The notes: generated by a model not told the origin, from the letters alone. A stretch of 64,000 nt of DNA from Aquibacillus sediminis (GCF_005870085.1 NZ_SZNM01000001.1:248001-312000); one strand, 5' to 3'. Numbered from the stretch's first letter, positions 29,095 to 37,615 are shown. Translations and numbers: made by a program.

Positions 29095-29254
29095 ATGAAG
29101 CGGCTAACAAACATGTTAGTTGCTTCCGAACACGGAGAAGACTTACGTTTCCCCATAAGTTCTTCCTCCGGTTTCTCCTCTCCCTTTGCCTTTTTGTTTT
29201 CTATTCAGAAAACAAAAAGGGCCTGCAGATAATATTATCTGCAGGCTTTTTTTA
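29095..29254 (+). ncRNA. csfG: Probable CsfG sporulation small RNA
   Basis: Four consecutive hairpins on the plus strand. H1 is a 13-bp stem GAAGCGGCTAACA-AACA-TGTTAGTTGCTTC. H2 pairs CGGAGAAGACTTA with TAAGTTCTTCCTCCG with two single-base bulges and a C-rich loop (TTTCCCC). A C/U-rich stretch (TTTCTCCTCTCCCTTT) follows. H3 pairs CCTTTTTGTTTTC with GAAAACAAAAAGG. H4 is a perfect GCCTGCAG stem and T7 run. From memory, B. subtilis CsfG (about 200 nt, forespore-expressed) lies between ylbG and ylbH, which is this locus. No clear sigma-F/G promoter was identified; the 5' end is approximate. Confidence 0.72.
29221..29253 (+). terminator. Terminator of the CsfG-like RNA
   Basis: GCCTGCAGATAAT and ATTATCTGCAGGC form a perfect palindromic stem (29221-29246) followed by seven T (29247-29253). 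No coding gene precedes it on the plus strand, which argues for a non-coding transcript. Confidence 0.9.
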
Positions 29255-29291
29255 ATTAGTATTTATTTTCTAGAATACTGTATCTTTTTTC

Positions 29292-29355
29292 ATCACTTCA
29301 TCAGTTTCCTTCCATTCTTACTCAGTGGGAATCTTACGGACGATTGCAGCGGGAT
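29292..29355. repeat. Dispersed hairpin repeat, partial copy C (3' part)
   Basis: CACTTCATCAGTTT, AGTGGGAATCTTACGGACG and ATTGCAGCGGGA match the 3' half of copy A. The 5' hairpin is missing. Confidence 0.5.
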
Positions 29356-29449
29356 GGGATAAAAAAGGATACGAAAAGTGATAATTAAAAACACTCGCAT
29401 CTTACACTTACTTATGCTACATTTACTCATAAGTGAGGTGATCAAACAT

Positions 29450-29827
29450 ATGCAACGTTTTATTGAACTTGGGGAAGGATATGGCGATATCTACGAACTT
29501 ATAGAACTAGCACGTCATATGCCTGACCGTCTAGAAGAATTCATTAAAATATCCACAACTAAAAACGATACACAACTACTGTCGTTCGCCATTATTATGA
29601 AACCGACAGATATTGGTGATTTCCAACCAATTTACATATCTTTAGAGGGAGTACCTGTGAGAGATCAACAGACAAGCAAAAGATTACAATTATTTGAAAA
29701 GACAGCAAGAGATCATAATCATACTGTCAAAGAGTTAACGGTCAAACCATCTACTTCATTTCACGAAAAAATGTTGTACTACCAATATTTAATTGGTATA
29801 TTTCGAATGAACCGATTTATTAGATAA
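29450..29827 (+). CDS. Conserved hypothetical protein of the ylb region (DUF7147-like)
   Basis: A 125-residue cytoplasmic protein, MQRFIELGEGYGDIYELIEL at the start and ending LYYQYLIGIFRMNRFIR. I recognise it as a Bacillaceae-conserved family next to ylbG, sometimes labelled methylthioribose kinase without support; I cannot assign a function. ATG at 29450 follows GAGGTGAT; the frame extends 24 codons upstream with no site. Convergent with ylbG. Confidence 0.8.
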   Translation: MQRFIELGEGYGDIYELIELARHMPDRLEEFIKISTTKNDTQLLSFAIIMKPTDIGDFQPIYISLEGVPVRDQQTSKRLQLFEKTARDHNHTVKELTVKPSTSFHEKMLYYQYLIGIFRMNRFIR

Positions 29828-29832
29828 CTGAA

Positions 29833-29875
29833 AAGATAAGCCCCAACACAATTGAATCGTGTTGGGGCTTATCTT
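29833..29875 (+). terminator. Bidirectional terminator before ylbG
   Basis: A 17-bp perfect stem AAGATAAGCCCCAACAC / GTGTTGGGGCTTATCTT separates the convergent genes at 29450 and 29879. Confidence 0.9.
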
Positions 29876-29878
29876 ATG

Positions 29879-30154
29879 TTAAATACCCATTTTATAATCA
29901 TATTCTTTTGCTTTATCACCTTGCGCATTTTCAAAATCAGTTCTAATGAATGGTTTATAAGATAAATCTACTTTCGACACAAAAGGAAGCCTACGCAATT
30001 TTTGCTGTTTATCTTCTATTTCATCTTGATTAACATATATGATTGCATACTTCAAATGTTTAGAAACGTAAATTAAGTGACCATAACGCTTAATTTGTTT
30101 AATATTTTTCATGTGTTGGAACCATATTATCATTCCTTGACGCTTTGTTCTCAT
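29879..30154 (-). CDS. ylbG: DUF2129 protein YlbG
   Basis: A 91-residue conserved protein of unknown role beginning MRTKRQGMIIWFQHMKNIKQ. Core YGHLIYVSKHLKYAIIYVNQ and the C-terminal YKMGI-type end fit the YlbG/UPF0298 family. ATG at 30152-30154 follows GAGGAT; 17 upstream codons are unsupported. Lies next to ylbF as in B. subtilis. Confidence 0.9.
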   Translation of the reverse strand: MRTKRQGMIIWFQHMKNIKQIKRYGHLIYVSKHLKYAIIYVNQDEIEDKQQKLRRLPFVSKVDLSYKPFIRTDFENAQGDKAKEYDYKMGI

Positions 30155-30217
30155 ACATCTATCCTCACTTAAAATATTTGTTATTATTAATAGTATGTTC
30201 ATCAAAGAAAAAGCTGG

Positions 30218-30661
30218 TTATGAAGCTCTACATCCACACCCACTACTTCCAGATCCACAGCCACATCCACCATCTGTTAAGATCGCCCCATCTTTCGGTA
30301 CTTTTATTTGCTCACTGACGCTATAAGCAACAATTTCACTTACTTTATCTAACAGGTTTTGTAGATTCCGTTCCGCAACCTTAAAAGCAGCAACCGTCTC
30401 ATTCATGTCCATTTCTCTTTTGGTAGCACGAATATCCTTCATTATTTTACTATAATCTGGATGATAGCGACCAAAGCGTTGAACTTCCTCATACTGATCC
30501 TTTGTTTGTTGAAAAACAGCAATTCGTTTTTGTGCCTCTTTATCCAATTCTAAAGCTTGTTTCGCTTTTTGATATTCTTCCATCGTTTCAGATGTGAGGA
30601 TCATCTGACCTATATGTTCAGATTTATCCAATACATCTACTATTTCTAATGTGGCTAACAT
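30218..30661 (-). CDS. ylbF: YlbF, RicA/RicF-type regulator of RNA processing
   Basis: A 147-residue member of the YmcA/YlbF family. In B. subtilis YlbF (RicF) joins YaaT and YmcA in a complex that carries [4Fe-4S] clusters and promotes RNase Y-dependent mRNA maturation, affecting competence, biofilm and sporulation. The helical domain is at about 10-110, and the tail is GGCGCGSGSSGCGC, a cysteine cluster typical of Bacillus YlbF. GGAGGTGG precedes ATG at 30659-30661. Confidence 0.92.
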   Translation of the reverse strand: MLATLEIVDVLDKSEHIGQMILTSETMEEYQKAKQALELDKEAQKRIAVFQQTKDQYEEVQRFGRYHPDYSKIMKDIRATKREMDMNETVAAFKVAERNLQNLLDKVSEIVAYSVSEQIKVPKDGAILTDGGCGCGSGSSGCGCRAS

Positions 30662-30714
30662 GTTATACCACCTCCACACTTTTTATAATAACAAGTTTGC
30701 TTACCAATTAAAAG

Positions 30715-30745
30715 TGGCAGGTTCAATCTTTCATTGAACCTGCCA
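30715..30745 (-). terminator. Terminator overlapping the ylbE stop
   Basis: TGGCAGGTTCAAT-CTTTC-ATTGAACCTGCCA; on the minus strand followed by CTTTTAATT. It overlaps the last codons of ylbE and would separate ylbDE from ylbF. Confidence 0.7.
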
Positions 30746-30956
30746 TTTGAAGTAACATGGTGATCATCTGTATTTGATTTGAAAGTTTATTTATTCTTTG
30801 GGGGACTGTTTTTCCATAGAAGTATTTCGCTTCTTGTTCTAATTCTCCTACACGATTCGGTTCTCTAGATAAGGTCCTATACCACTTGGGATTTTGACGA
30901 ACAAAATGTAATAGATCTGTTCTTGTTTGTAAATAATGATAAAGCTCTGGCTGCAT
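30723..30956 (-). CDS. ylbE: YlbE-like protein
   Basis: A 77-residue protein, MQPELYHYLQTRTDLLHFVR at the start, with a helical C-terminal half. The family (YlbE) is restricted to Bacillaceae and has no known function. AGGAGGCAC precedes the ATG, 11 bp after ylbD. The terminator hairpin spans its stop codon. Confidence 0.9.
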   Translation of the reverse strand: MQPELYHYLQTRTDLLHFVRQNPKWYRTLSREPNRVGELEQEAKYFYGKTVPQRINKLSNQIQMITMLLQMAGSMKD

Positions 30957-30967
30957 AAAGGTGCCTC

Positions 30968-31384
30968 CTAATCTTTATTTATGTTTAATGGATTGGAGTT
31001 AGCTTTTTTCGACGGGAATTGCTTTTTCACTTCTTGAAATTGACCAACTAATGTTTGAATATTAGATATTGCCCCGTTTAATTGATTAATATGCCCTTCT
31101 ACTTTGTTTAGGTCCACATTTTCAACCATCTTCATAAACTGTTGAATTAATTCCTGTTTATCTTTTTTTGTATCCGATTCCTTGCTTGGCGAATTCTGTT
31201 CTGTTGTATTAGACTCATGTTTATATTTTTCCCACGAAGGATCATCCTCACCTAACAGGACCCACTTCTCATAATAATCCTGCCAACTCTCTCCGTTACG
31301 TTTTACTTCCTTAATTAATCCTGGATGTTTTTTAACAAACGCTTTAAATTCTTGTATGGACGGATGTAAATTCTTGTTTGTCAA
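30968..31384 (-). CDS. ylbD: YlbD, predicted spore coat protein
   Basis: A 138-residue protein: N-terminal conserved block FKAFVKKHPGLIKEVKRNG ... WQDYYEKWVLLGEDDPSW (residues about 11-55), a charged low-complexity linker, and a C-terminal helical region (about 80-125). B. subtilis YlbD is annotated as a coat protein. First gene of the ylbD-ylbE unit, GAGGTGATGAC precedes the ATG. Confidence 0.9.
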   Translation of the reverse strand: MTNKNLHPSIQEFKAFVKKHPGLIKEVKRNGESWQDYYEKWVLLGEDDPSWEKYKHESNTTEQNSPSKESDTKKDKQELIQQFMKMVENVDLNKVEGHINQLNGAISNIQTLVGQFQEVKKQFPSKKANSNPLNINKD

Positions 31385-31477
31385 CTGTCATCACCTCAAT
31401 TCTCTAACCTTTTCGTCATAGTTTATGATTAAAAAATAGGCATTGTGACAGTTGATAGTGGACATACCTATAAAGAT

Positions 31478-31590
31478 AAAGTGAAATCTCACTTAGTGGC
31501 GTTTTTTGCTCTTATTCCACTGCATGTTAGGACTACTAGAAGAGACTGATAAACCCTTGAACAGAATCAGACATTTACCGGCAGTTGATT
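31478..31590. repeat. Dispersed hairpin repeat, degenerate copy D
   Basis: AAAGTGAAATCTCACTTAGT, then TTTTGCTC and TCCACTGCATGTTAG align to the 5' part of copies A and B, with a reduced AGTGG/CCACT stem. TTTACCGGCAGTTGA near the end resembles the 3' part. Confidence 0.5.
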
Positions 31591-31609
31591 CTTTATTGTA
31601 GTTCTTTTA

Positions 31610-32683
31610 TTAGTGCGGATCTGGTTTCTCTAAGAAATTTTGCGTATAATAATGTCTATACACTCCTACTCCTAGATGTGTATAACTATCGTTCAAGAGT
31701 GCTTCACGGTGTCCCTCGCTATTTAACCACCCTTCTACTACCGCTGGACCATCAGTATATTGAGCAGCTATATTTTCCCCCGCAGAAAAATAAAACACAT
31801 TACGATTCTTTAACCTTTCTTTTAACCCCTCACCATTCTGGGTATAATGGGAAAAATAATTATTATCTTCCATGTCTTCACTATGCGCTAATGCCACTTC
31901 TGCTACTTCATCTTCCCAATCGAGAATATTTTTTTCATGCCTAGATCGAATAATATTTGTTATGTCAAAAATTTGTTTCTCCATACCTCGATCTATCTCT
32001 TGCCAATCTTGTTCAGATAAAAGTGGATCAGTTGGAAGATCACCTCGATAAAAAATTTCATATGGACGTTGTCTTAATAAAACATCACTTGTCATCACCC
32101 GTATAGATGATAAATTATTTGTAAACACATCAAAATAAAATTGTGCAAATTTATTTGTTCCTATTTGTGTCAATGGTCTAGTTTCTAGATCATGTTGAGT
32201 CAATTCAAACCGATAAGAAGTAATGTCTTGTGATATGGAAACTTCTTTGGTAAATTTAAATTGTTTATCTAATTCATCATACGGTTGTCCAATCGCTACA
32301 GGTTCAGCAGACAAATGGTCACCGGTTGCAAATACAGTGACAATTTTATCATCTTCATTAACACCAAACTGTATATATTCATTAACTTGGTTGGTATACA
32401 CCCACCATGTATATCCATATGGACTTTTGTCTTTTCGTATAGGACGACCTAAATCCTTTTCAACGTCGGTTGATGTTTTTCCTATCCACTGATAAATAGA
32501 TCCAGGAAGCCCTGTAATTGGGTTTATTTGGCTAGGAAAAGACTTTCTTATATCTACTATCTCTTTACCTTTGTGTTGTTTGACTTCTTGATTGAACGGT
32601 CCATTACTTCCTCCTCCCTGCATGATATACAAAATCGCAACCAAAATTAGTCCAAATAACAAAATGTATCGTGATCCTTTCAT
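31610..32683 (-). CDS. ylbC: CAP-domain protein YlbC
   Basis: A 357-residue secreted or membrane-anchored protein. A single N-terminal hydrophobic segment (about 5-22) is followed by a CAP-associated domain (about 55-200) and a C-terminal CAP/SCP domain (about 225-345) with HSEDMEDNNYFSHYTQNGEG, SAGENIAAQYTDGPAVVEGW and SEGHREALLN. ATG at 32681-32683 follows AAGGAG at rather long spacing. Role unknown; it matches ylbC by domain order and position. Confidence 0.9.
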   Translation of the reverse strand: MKGSRYILLFGLILVAILYIMQGGGSNGPFNQEVKQHKGKEIVDIRKSFPSQINPITGLPGSIYQWIGKTSTDVEKDLGRPIRKDKSPYGYTWWVYTNQVNEYIQFGVNEDDKIVTVFATGDHLSAEPVAIGQPYDELDKQFKFTKEVSISQDITSYRFELTQHDLETRPLTQIGTNKFAQFYFDVFTNNLSSIRVMTSDVLLRQRPYEIFYRGDLPTDPLLSEQDWQEIDRGMEKQIFDITNIIRSRHEKNILDWEDEVAEVALAHSEDMEDNNYFSHYTQNGEGLKERLKNRNVFYFSAGENIAAQYTDGPAVVEGWLNSEGHREALLNDSYTHLGVGVYRHYYTQNFLEKPDPH

Positions 32684-32902
32684 ATCCCCTAACTCCTTTT
32701 TTTCATCCTCTATCAAAAAAACGTTCTACAATAGAGGTATATGAAAGAAACCCTATTTTATGTTACAACAGTTCATTGAAATAGAATTATCAATAGATTT
32801 AGTTTTCAAAAGGGAGAGCTATTGGATAGCTAAGAATTGCAAGAAAAGATAATCCATACTATTATATACTTAGGTACTTATCTTTTTTGTGAGGTGACAT
32901 AT

Positions 32903-33268
32903 ATGAGGTTAGAGGATACTGGAATCGAGAGTGCTGTTGTCGACTTAAAAGCATTAGACCATTTAATGGATATTCATGCTTTTGTTCGAGCAGGACAATG
33001 GGATTACGAAAGAGTTACATACGACTTCAAGATTGAATCTGCAGAAAAAAACATCACCTACTATGTTCGTGTGCAAGGATATGCATTGGAAGGAGATGTA
33101 GACCGAGGTGATGCGGTCATTCAACTTAAAACTCCATTATTAGGTAAGCATTATTACCCTCACGGTGTTGAATATGGGGAACAAGAGACTTTTCCTGACA
33201 CCGTTATTGATCGGGCGAACCGCTCCATTAAAAAGATCAAAGAATACATTGATCAACACAAAAAGTAA
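32903..33268 (+). CDS. YugN-like family protein
   Basis: A 121-residue cytoplasmic protein beginning MRLEDTGIESAVVDLKALDH and ending IKKIKEYIDQHKK. Matches the YugN-like family of Bacillaceae, function unknown. GTGAGGTGA lies 6-7 bp before ATG at 32903; an earlier in-frame start has no site. Monocistronic, closed by a terminator at 33282-33313. Confidence 0.82.
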   Translation: MRLEDTGIESAVVDLKALDHLMDIHAFVRAGQWDYERVTYDFKIESAEKNITYYVRVQGYALEGDVDRGDAVIQLKTPLLGKHYYPHGVEYGEQETFPDTVIDRANRSIKKIKEYIDQHKK

Positions 33269-33281
33269 TAGTCGGTTACAA

Positions 33282-33313
33282 AACAGCTGTTGAAACATAA
33301 ATCAACAGCTGTT
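33282..33313 (+). terminator. Terminator after the yugN-like gene
   Basis: 12-bp stem AACAGCTGTTGA / TCAACAGCTGTT followed by TTATTTC. Confidence 0.8.
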
Positions 33314-33465
33314 TATTTCATTGTAAAATCACTTGAAATTACTAACATATTTCGCTAATAAATGTTAAAATTAAATTATTATTTACATAAAATATGATAC
33401 CTTTAAGTTCAAATGGTTAAGCTTAAAGAGAAGGTTGTCCTTATGAAAGGAGATACATACATAAA

Positions 33466-34524
33466 TTGTTTCGGTTGCTAACTAAACGTCAATGGATCTT
33501 AATACTACTTACTATCTTATTAATCATTGCAGGATATTTTATTTTACCAGTGTCAATTCCTTTATTATTGGCATTGTTCACAGCCCTATTTTTAAATCCT
33601 GCTATTCGATGGTTACAATTTCGGTTTAAAATTAACAGAAAAATATCAGTTATTATTGTATTTCTAGTTTTTGTAATTCTTATTAGTATTACAGGAACTT
33701 ACTTTGTTACAAAAGCGGTCACTCATGTAGTTAACTTTGCTGAAGATGCTCCTTCCTACGTGAATCAAATGAATGAACAATTAATTAAATGGGAATCAGA
33801 TTTAGACCATTTCACTGAAGATTTACCTTCTGAATTCGTTAAAGAAGTTAAAAATGGTATTCAAGAAAATTTAGGAGCATTTAGCGATACAATTAAAGAA
33901 CAAATCCAATTAGATAAAATAGCGAGTGCAGTTGCTAAGATACCACAATATCTAGTAAGTTTAATTGTTTATTTAATTGCTTTGTTTATGTTTATGCTAG
34001 AACTTCCTAAATTAAAAAGTAATACCTACGAGCTTTTAACAGATGAGACTGCAGAGAAAGTAAAGTTTATGAATGCTCGTCTTGCTTATGTCGTACTTGG
34101 GTTTTTAAAAGCTCAATTTTTAGTTAGTATCATTATTTTTATTGTGACATTAATTGGGTTACTGTATATAGCACCTGAATTTGCTGTTATTATGTCCATC
34201 CTAATATGGTTAATCGATTTTGTCCCAATTATAGGATCGATTGCAGTACTTGCTCCATGGTCGCTATACATGTTTATAACTGGTGATCTGGTAATGGGAA
34301 CAGAACTAGCCATACTCGCCATTATCTTACTTGCAATCAGACGTACGGTTGAACCAAAAGTAATGGGAAGACATATTGGGCTATCCCCACTCGCTACCTT
34401 GATTGCTATGTATTTAGGTTTGCAACTGATTGGTGTGCTTGGGTTTATCTTAGGACCACTCGTTGTGATTGCATTTAATTCAGCTAAGGAAGCTGGAATT
34501 ATAAGATGGAACATAAAAATTTAA
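33466..34524 (+). CDS. AI-2E family transporter, YtvI-like sporulation membrane protein
   Basis: A 352-residue protein with about eight transmembrane helices in the AI-2E/PerM arrangement: two N-terminal helices, a long soluble segment (about 85-150), then five to six helices with the family motif VDFVPIIGS and a C-terminal PKVMGRHIGLSPLATL. It most resembles YtvI, a sporulation membrane protein of unknown role. The start appears to be TTG at 33466 with AAAGGAG about 13 bp upstream, longer than usual, so the exact start is uncertain. Confidence 0.8.
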   Translation: MFRLLTKRQWILILLTILLIIAGYFILPVSIPLLLALFTALFLNPAIRWLQFRFKINRKISVIIVFLVFVILISITGTYFVTKAVTHVVNFAEDAPSYVNQMNEQLIKWESDLDHFTEDLPSEFVKEVKNGIQENLGAFSDTIKEQIQLDKIASAVAKIPQYLVSLIVYLIALFMFMLELPKLKSNTYELLTDETAEKVKFMNARLAYVVLGFLKAQFLVSIIIFIVTLIGLLYIAPEFAVIMSILIWLIDFVPIIGSIAVLAPWSLYMFITGDLVMGTELAILAIILLAIRRTVEPKVMGRHIGLSPLATLIAMYLGLQLIGVLGFILGPLVVIAFNSAKEAGIIRWNIKI

Positions 34525-34530
34525 TATAAG

Positions 34531-34570
34531 AAAAAGGGTGTACTCCATTCAACAGAAGTACACCCTTTTT
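34531..34570 (+). terminator. Terminator between the ytvI-like and acetyltransferase genes
   Basis: AAAAAGGGTGTACT and AGTACACCCTTTTT form a 14-bp stem between convergent genes. Confidence 0.9.
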
Positions 34571-34622
34571 TCGCTGAACTTTTGTTACATACGAAAACAT
34601 GATTGTAGATTATTTATTGCAT

Positions 34623-35108
34623 TTATAAAAGGTTGTTTTTTGATTTATTATATACGAGCCATTCTCCAACCTCATCAACTTTAAAAAAATTATTGCGAAT
34701 TAAAACCGTTTGCGATGAGGTATTATCAATCGAACAACTAGCAGTTATAGCATTAACTTCTAGTTGTGATAAAGCCCAATCTGTAAGTAACTGGACCGCT
34801 TCGGTTGCATACCCTTTCTGACGGTATTGAGTAATAATATGATAGCCAATATCTATTTCACCTAATGAATTAGGTTTACCTTTGAAACTTACACTCCCAA
34901 TAAGTTCCTTTTTGTTCGCACCTTTTATCAACCAAGGCCCATAACCAATCACACTTGGATCATTGTTTATTTGTTCTAAATAAAAAGGCAGTAGTGCTTT
35001 TAAAGAAAAAGGCGGCCAATCATGAAGGTTCTTATATTTCATTTGAAGTAAATGGTACCCTTCCTCTGTGTTTACAGGCTCAATCATGATTCGATTTGTC
35101 GCTAACAT
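34623..35108 (-). CDS. GNAT-family N-acetyltransferase (RimJ/RimL type)
   Basis: A 161-residue acetyltransferase with the GNAT fold. The acetyl-CoA loop is YRQKGYATEAVQLLTDWAL (about 115-133) and beta-bulge region GEIDIGYHI precedes it. The C-terminal NAITASCSIDNTSSQTVLIRNNFF is characteristic of RimJ/L-like enzymes that modify N termini or small amines. Substrate unknown. AAGGAAG lies 9 bp before the ATG. Single-gene unit. Confidence 0.88.
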   Translation of the reverse strand: MLATNRIMIEPVNTEEGYHLLQMKYKNLHDWPPFSLKALLPFYLEQINNDPSVIGYGPWLIKGANKKELIGSVSFKGKPNSLGEIDIGYHIITQYRQKGYATEAVQLLTDWALSQLEVNAITASCSIDNTSSQTVLIRNNFFKVDEVGEWLVYNKSKNNLL

Positions 35109-35137
35109 TTTTGATAACTTCCTTTTCCTAATAAAAT

Positions 35138-35165
35138 AAGACTACCTCACATATGCGAAGATAGT
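35138..35165 (-). terminator. Probable terminator of the cta operon
   Basis: On the minus strand GACTATCTT and GAGGTAGTC pair with GU wobbles, followed by TTATTTTATT, 10 bp after the stop of the last cta-linked gene. Confidence 0.6.
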
Positions 35166-35174
35166 CTTTAATAA

Positions 35175-35636
35175 TTATAATCCCAATATAGCTTTAAATA
35201 AACTTGTCGTATGTCCACCATCATAAAAAACATAAAGTAATAAGTAGACAATGACCCCGGTGAATGCACTACAAAACCATATGATGCTAGTTATTGGTCC
35301 AATCTTACGGTGTTTTGCAATTTTTCTTTTAAATGCTAATGTTAAGGTAACAATTCCAAACACTGCTCCCGTAGTAGCTAGTGCAATATGGAAAATAAGA
35401 AAAATTGTATAATAAATTTTTAAATGTTCTGGTCCACCGAAACTCGTATTTCCTATAAAAATAGTGCGTGACATATAGATGATAAAAAACACTAATGCAC
35501 TTATTGCTGCACTAACCATCATTTTTTTATGTGCACGGAAATTCTTCTTAGAAACAAAGTACCAACCGACAGCGACGAGAACAGCACTCAAAACAATAAA
35601 AAATGTACTAATTGTTGGTAACACTTCTATATTCAT
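35175..35636 (-). CDS. DUF420 membrane protein (YozB-like)
   Basis: A 153-residue integral membrane protein with four helices and conserved histidine and arginine residues (FRAHKKMMVSAAISALVFF, HIALATTGAVFGIV, HRKIGPITSIIWFCSAFTGV). The DUF420 family is regularly beside cytochrome oxidase genes and is suspected in oxidase assembly, but no activity is proven. It ends the cta unit, 18 bp after ctaG. Confidence 0.87.
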   Translation of the reverse strand: MNIEVLPTISTFFIVLSAVLVAVGWYFVSKKNFRAHKKMMVSAAISALVFFIIYMSRTIFIGNTSFGGPEHLKIYYTIFLIFHIALATTGAVFGIVTLTLAFKRKIAKHRKIGPITSIIWFCSAFTGVIVYLLLYVFYDGGHTTSLFKAILGL

Positions 35637-35654
35637 TTACATTCCCTTTCCATC

Positions 35655-36554
35655 TCAAGATTCAGTTGGGTTGGTCGTTGGCAGTGGATCAACTCGCTCA
35701 CTTTCATTTCTAAACCAACCAAAAAACACATGTGCTAATACCGCTCCATATACAATTTCTTGCGTTACCTTCATAAGGATCCCACCTAATTGTTGATCCT
35801 CAATTAATGGCATAGGAGAAAACATTTCCGGTCCTGTCAATGACAATTCACCGAGTACAGAAGTAGGAACACACAATGACAGAGCTTGAACCCATCCACC
35901 TACTTCATTATAAGTGGCATATAGTGGACCGCCTGAAAAAATAATTAACGCACAAGCAGGCGTAATCAATACACCATTAGCAAAAATATACCCAATCTTC
36001 GCAAGTGCGGAAAGTTTCTTCGTTTCCTGCAATGGGGAAAAGATCGGCCACCACATACAAAAAGCGGCAACTAATATGACAGTTGTAATAACCGCATGCG
36101 CAAGTGGAGAACCTTTTGCAAAATCAAAAACCTTCGGGATATGGTACATTGAAAACAACGCATTAAACAATAACAATGCAATCAATGGCCTCGTTATTAC
36201 ACTTAAAATTCTTTTGATAATAGGGGCCGAAAAGATTTTTTTCCATATCCAAACAGGTAGTCCCTTAATTACTAAAATTGGCAATACTAAATAGTATAGT
36301 GCCATTTGGATCATATGTGCCGTAAACAATATATGCGCTAGTAAGTCAATTGGGGAACCCTTTATGATATATAAGAGTAGTAATCCAGTATAAAAGTAAA
36401 GCTGCTGTTTCCTACTTGGTTTAGGTTCTGAAGTGAATTTATGCCGATAAAAAACGGTCACCAATTGATAGATAATACCTAAAGCTACTATAAACAAGAA
36501 ATAATATGGACTCCAAAGTGCTCGAAATCCAAAAATTTGTAATTCTAACCACAT
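35655..36554 (-). CDS. ctaG: Cytochrome c oxidase assembly factor CtaG
   Basis: Polytopic membrane protein (about seven helices) of the Bacillus caa3-CtaG type, needed for the CuB centre of cytochrome caa3. Motifs FGFRALWSPYYF at the N terminus, FTAHMIQMALYYLVLPILVI and the histidine-containing FSMYHIPKVFDFA. The start is placed at ATG 36552-36554 because GGAGTGG lies 6 bp upstream; ATGs six codons further up are possible. Distinct from proteobacterial CtaG/Cox11. Confidence 0.93.
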   Translation of the reverse strand: MWLELQIFGFRALWSPYYFLFIVALGIIYQLVTVFYRHKFTSEPKPSRKQQLYFYTGLLLLYIIKGSPIDLLAHILFTAHMIQMALYYLVLPILVIKGLPVWIWKKIFSAPIIKRILSVITRPLIALLLFNALFSMYHIPKVFDFAKGSPLAHAVITTVILVAAFCMWWPIFSPLQETKKLSALAKIGYIFANGVLITPACALIIFSGGPLYATYNEVGGWVQALSLCVPTSVLGELSLTGPEMFSPMPLIEDQQLGGILMKVTQEIVYGAVLAHVFFGWFRNESERVDPLPTTNPTES

Positions 36555-36641
36555 CTTTATCCACTCCATCAATGCATTCTAAGGTATGTAATATATTTCT
36601 TTCCTCCCTTATCATACCTTGTTTTTTCTATTCATGTAAAC

Positions 36642-36672
36642 AAAAGAGGTTCGGAAAACCGAACCTCTTTTT
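36642..36672 (-). terminator. Hairpin terminator after ctaF
   Basis: AAAAGAGGTTCGG-AAAA-CCGAACCTCTTTTT, a 12-13 bp GC-containing stem directly after the ctaF stop. On the minus strand followed by TTTTGTTTAC. It would limit readthrough from ctaCDEF to ctaG. Confidence 0.82.
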
Positions 36673-36680
36673 GCTGAGAC

Positions 36681-36989
36681 TTACCACCACACAAGTACGG
36701 TAAGACCTAATAGTGTTAGAAATGCAGCAAAGATTCCGCCGTACATCATAAATGCTGGCATTTCGTGTCCTTTATGACTCATATGCATGAAATAATAAAG
36801 TTGAAAGATAACTTGCACAACAGCCAATAGAAATAAAATCGGAACTACAAATAGTTTATCTAAGTCTGATAGAACCATCGCAAAAGCAATGATGGTAAAC
36901 ACAATCATTAATGCAAATGTGATAACTTGTTGTTTCATTTCTTCTTTGTTCTTCTTTTTTTGGTAATCTAAATTGGTGTTCTCAGCCAT
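36681..36989 (-). CDS. ctaF: Cytochrome c oxidase subunit IV (CtaF)
   Basis: Small subunit of the caa3-type oxidase, 102 residues with three transmembrane helices (about 18-36, 41-62, 78-98) and the subunit IV signature QLYYFMHMSHKGHEMPAFM. A soluble basic N terminus precedes helix 1. GGGGGTGA precedes the ATG, and only 3 bp separate it from ctaE. Confidence 0.95.
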   Translation of the reverse strand: MAENTNLDYQKKKNKEEMKQQVITFALMIVFTIIAFAMVLSDLDKLFVVPILFLLAVVQVIFQLYYFMHMSHKGHEMPAFMMYGGIFAAFLTLLGLTVLVWW

Positions 36990-36992
36990 CGC

Positions 36993-37613
36993 TTAAATCA
37001 CCCCCATTAGATAGACAACAGTAAAGATGAATACCCAAACAACATCAATAAAATGCCAATAAAGACTTGCAATGTAAAACTTTGGTGCGTTGTATAAATT
37101 CAATCCACGTTTTGCATTACGAACCATTAGGGTAACAATCCATAAAAGACCAAATAATACGTGGCCTCCATGGAATCCTACCAACGTGTAAAAAGCAGAT
37201 CCAAACGCAGATGATCGAAATGTAAATTCATATCCGTGAATATAATGATAGAATTCATAAATTTCAAACCCGAGAAATGTGAATCCAAGGATAACTGTAA
37301 TCCCTAACCACAATTGCATCTTACGAAAATCATTATTTTTCATATGATAAATCGCATAGACACTTGTTAAAGAACTTGTTAGAAGTAACATTGTCATAAT
37401 GAAAACTAAACCAAGCCCAAATAACTTTTCTGGTGTGTTATCCCCCATAGTTGATCCTTGTAAAGCTAGATAGGTCCCAAATAAACTAGCGAAAAGAACT
37501 GTTTCTCCACCTAGAAAAAACCAAAAACCTAAAAACTTATTCTTACCTTCTAATGTGGCCTTCTCGGGCTCCGACGGCATTACTTCTGGATTTAATGTAT
37601 GATCTTGACTCAT
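36993..37613 (-). CDS. ctaE: Cytochrome c oxidase subunit III (CtaE)
   Basis: Membrane subunit of 206 residues with five helices, typical of the short Gram-positive form. Motifs LGFWFFLGGETVLFASLFGTY, the LTSSLTSVYA stretch and FHGGHVLFGLLWI, ending WHFIDVVWVFIFTVVY. Translated from an ATG after GAGGAGG, 2 bp behind ctaD. Confidence 0.96.
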   Translation of the reverse strand: MSQDHTLNPEVMPSEPEKATLEGKNKFLGFWFFLGGETVLFASLFGTYLALQGSTMGDNTPEKLFGLGLVFIMTMLLLTSSLTSVYAIYHMKNNDFRKMQLWLGITVILGFTFLGFEIYEFYHYIHGYEFTFRSSAFGSAFYTLVGFHGGHVLFGLLWIVTLMVRNAKRGLNLYNAPKFYIASLYWHFIDVVWVFIFTVVYLMGVI

Positions 37614-37615
37614 AA

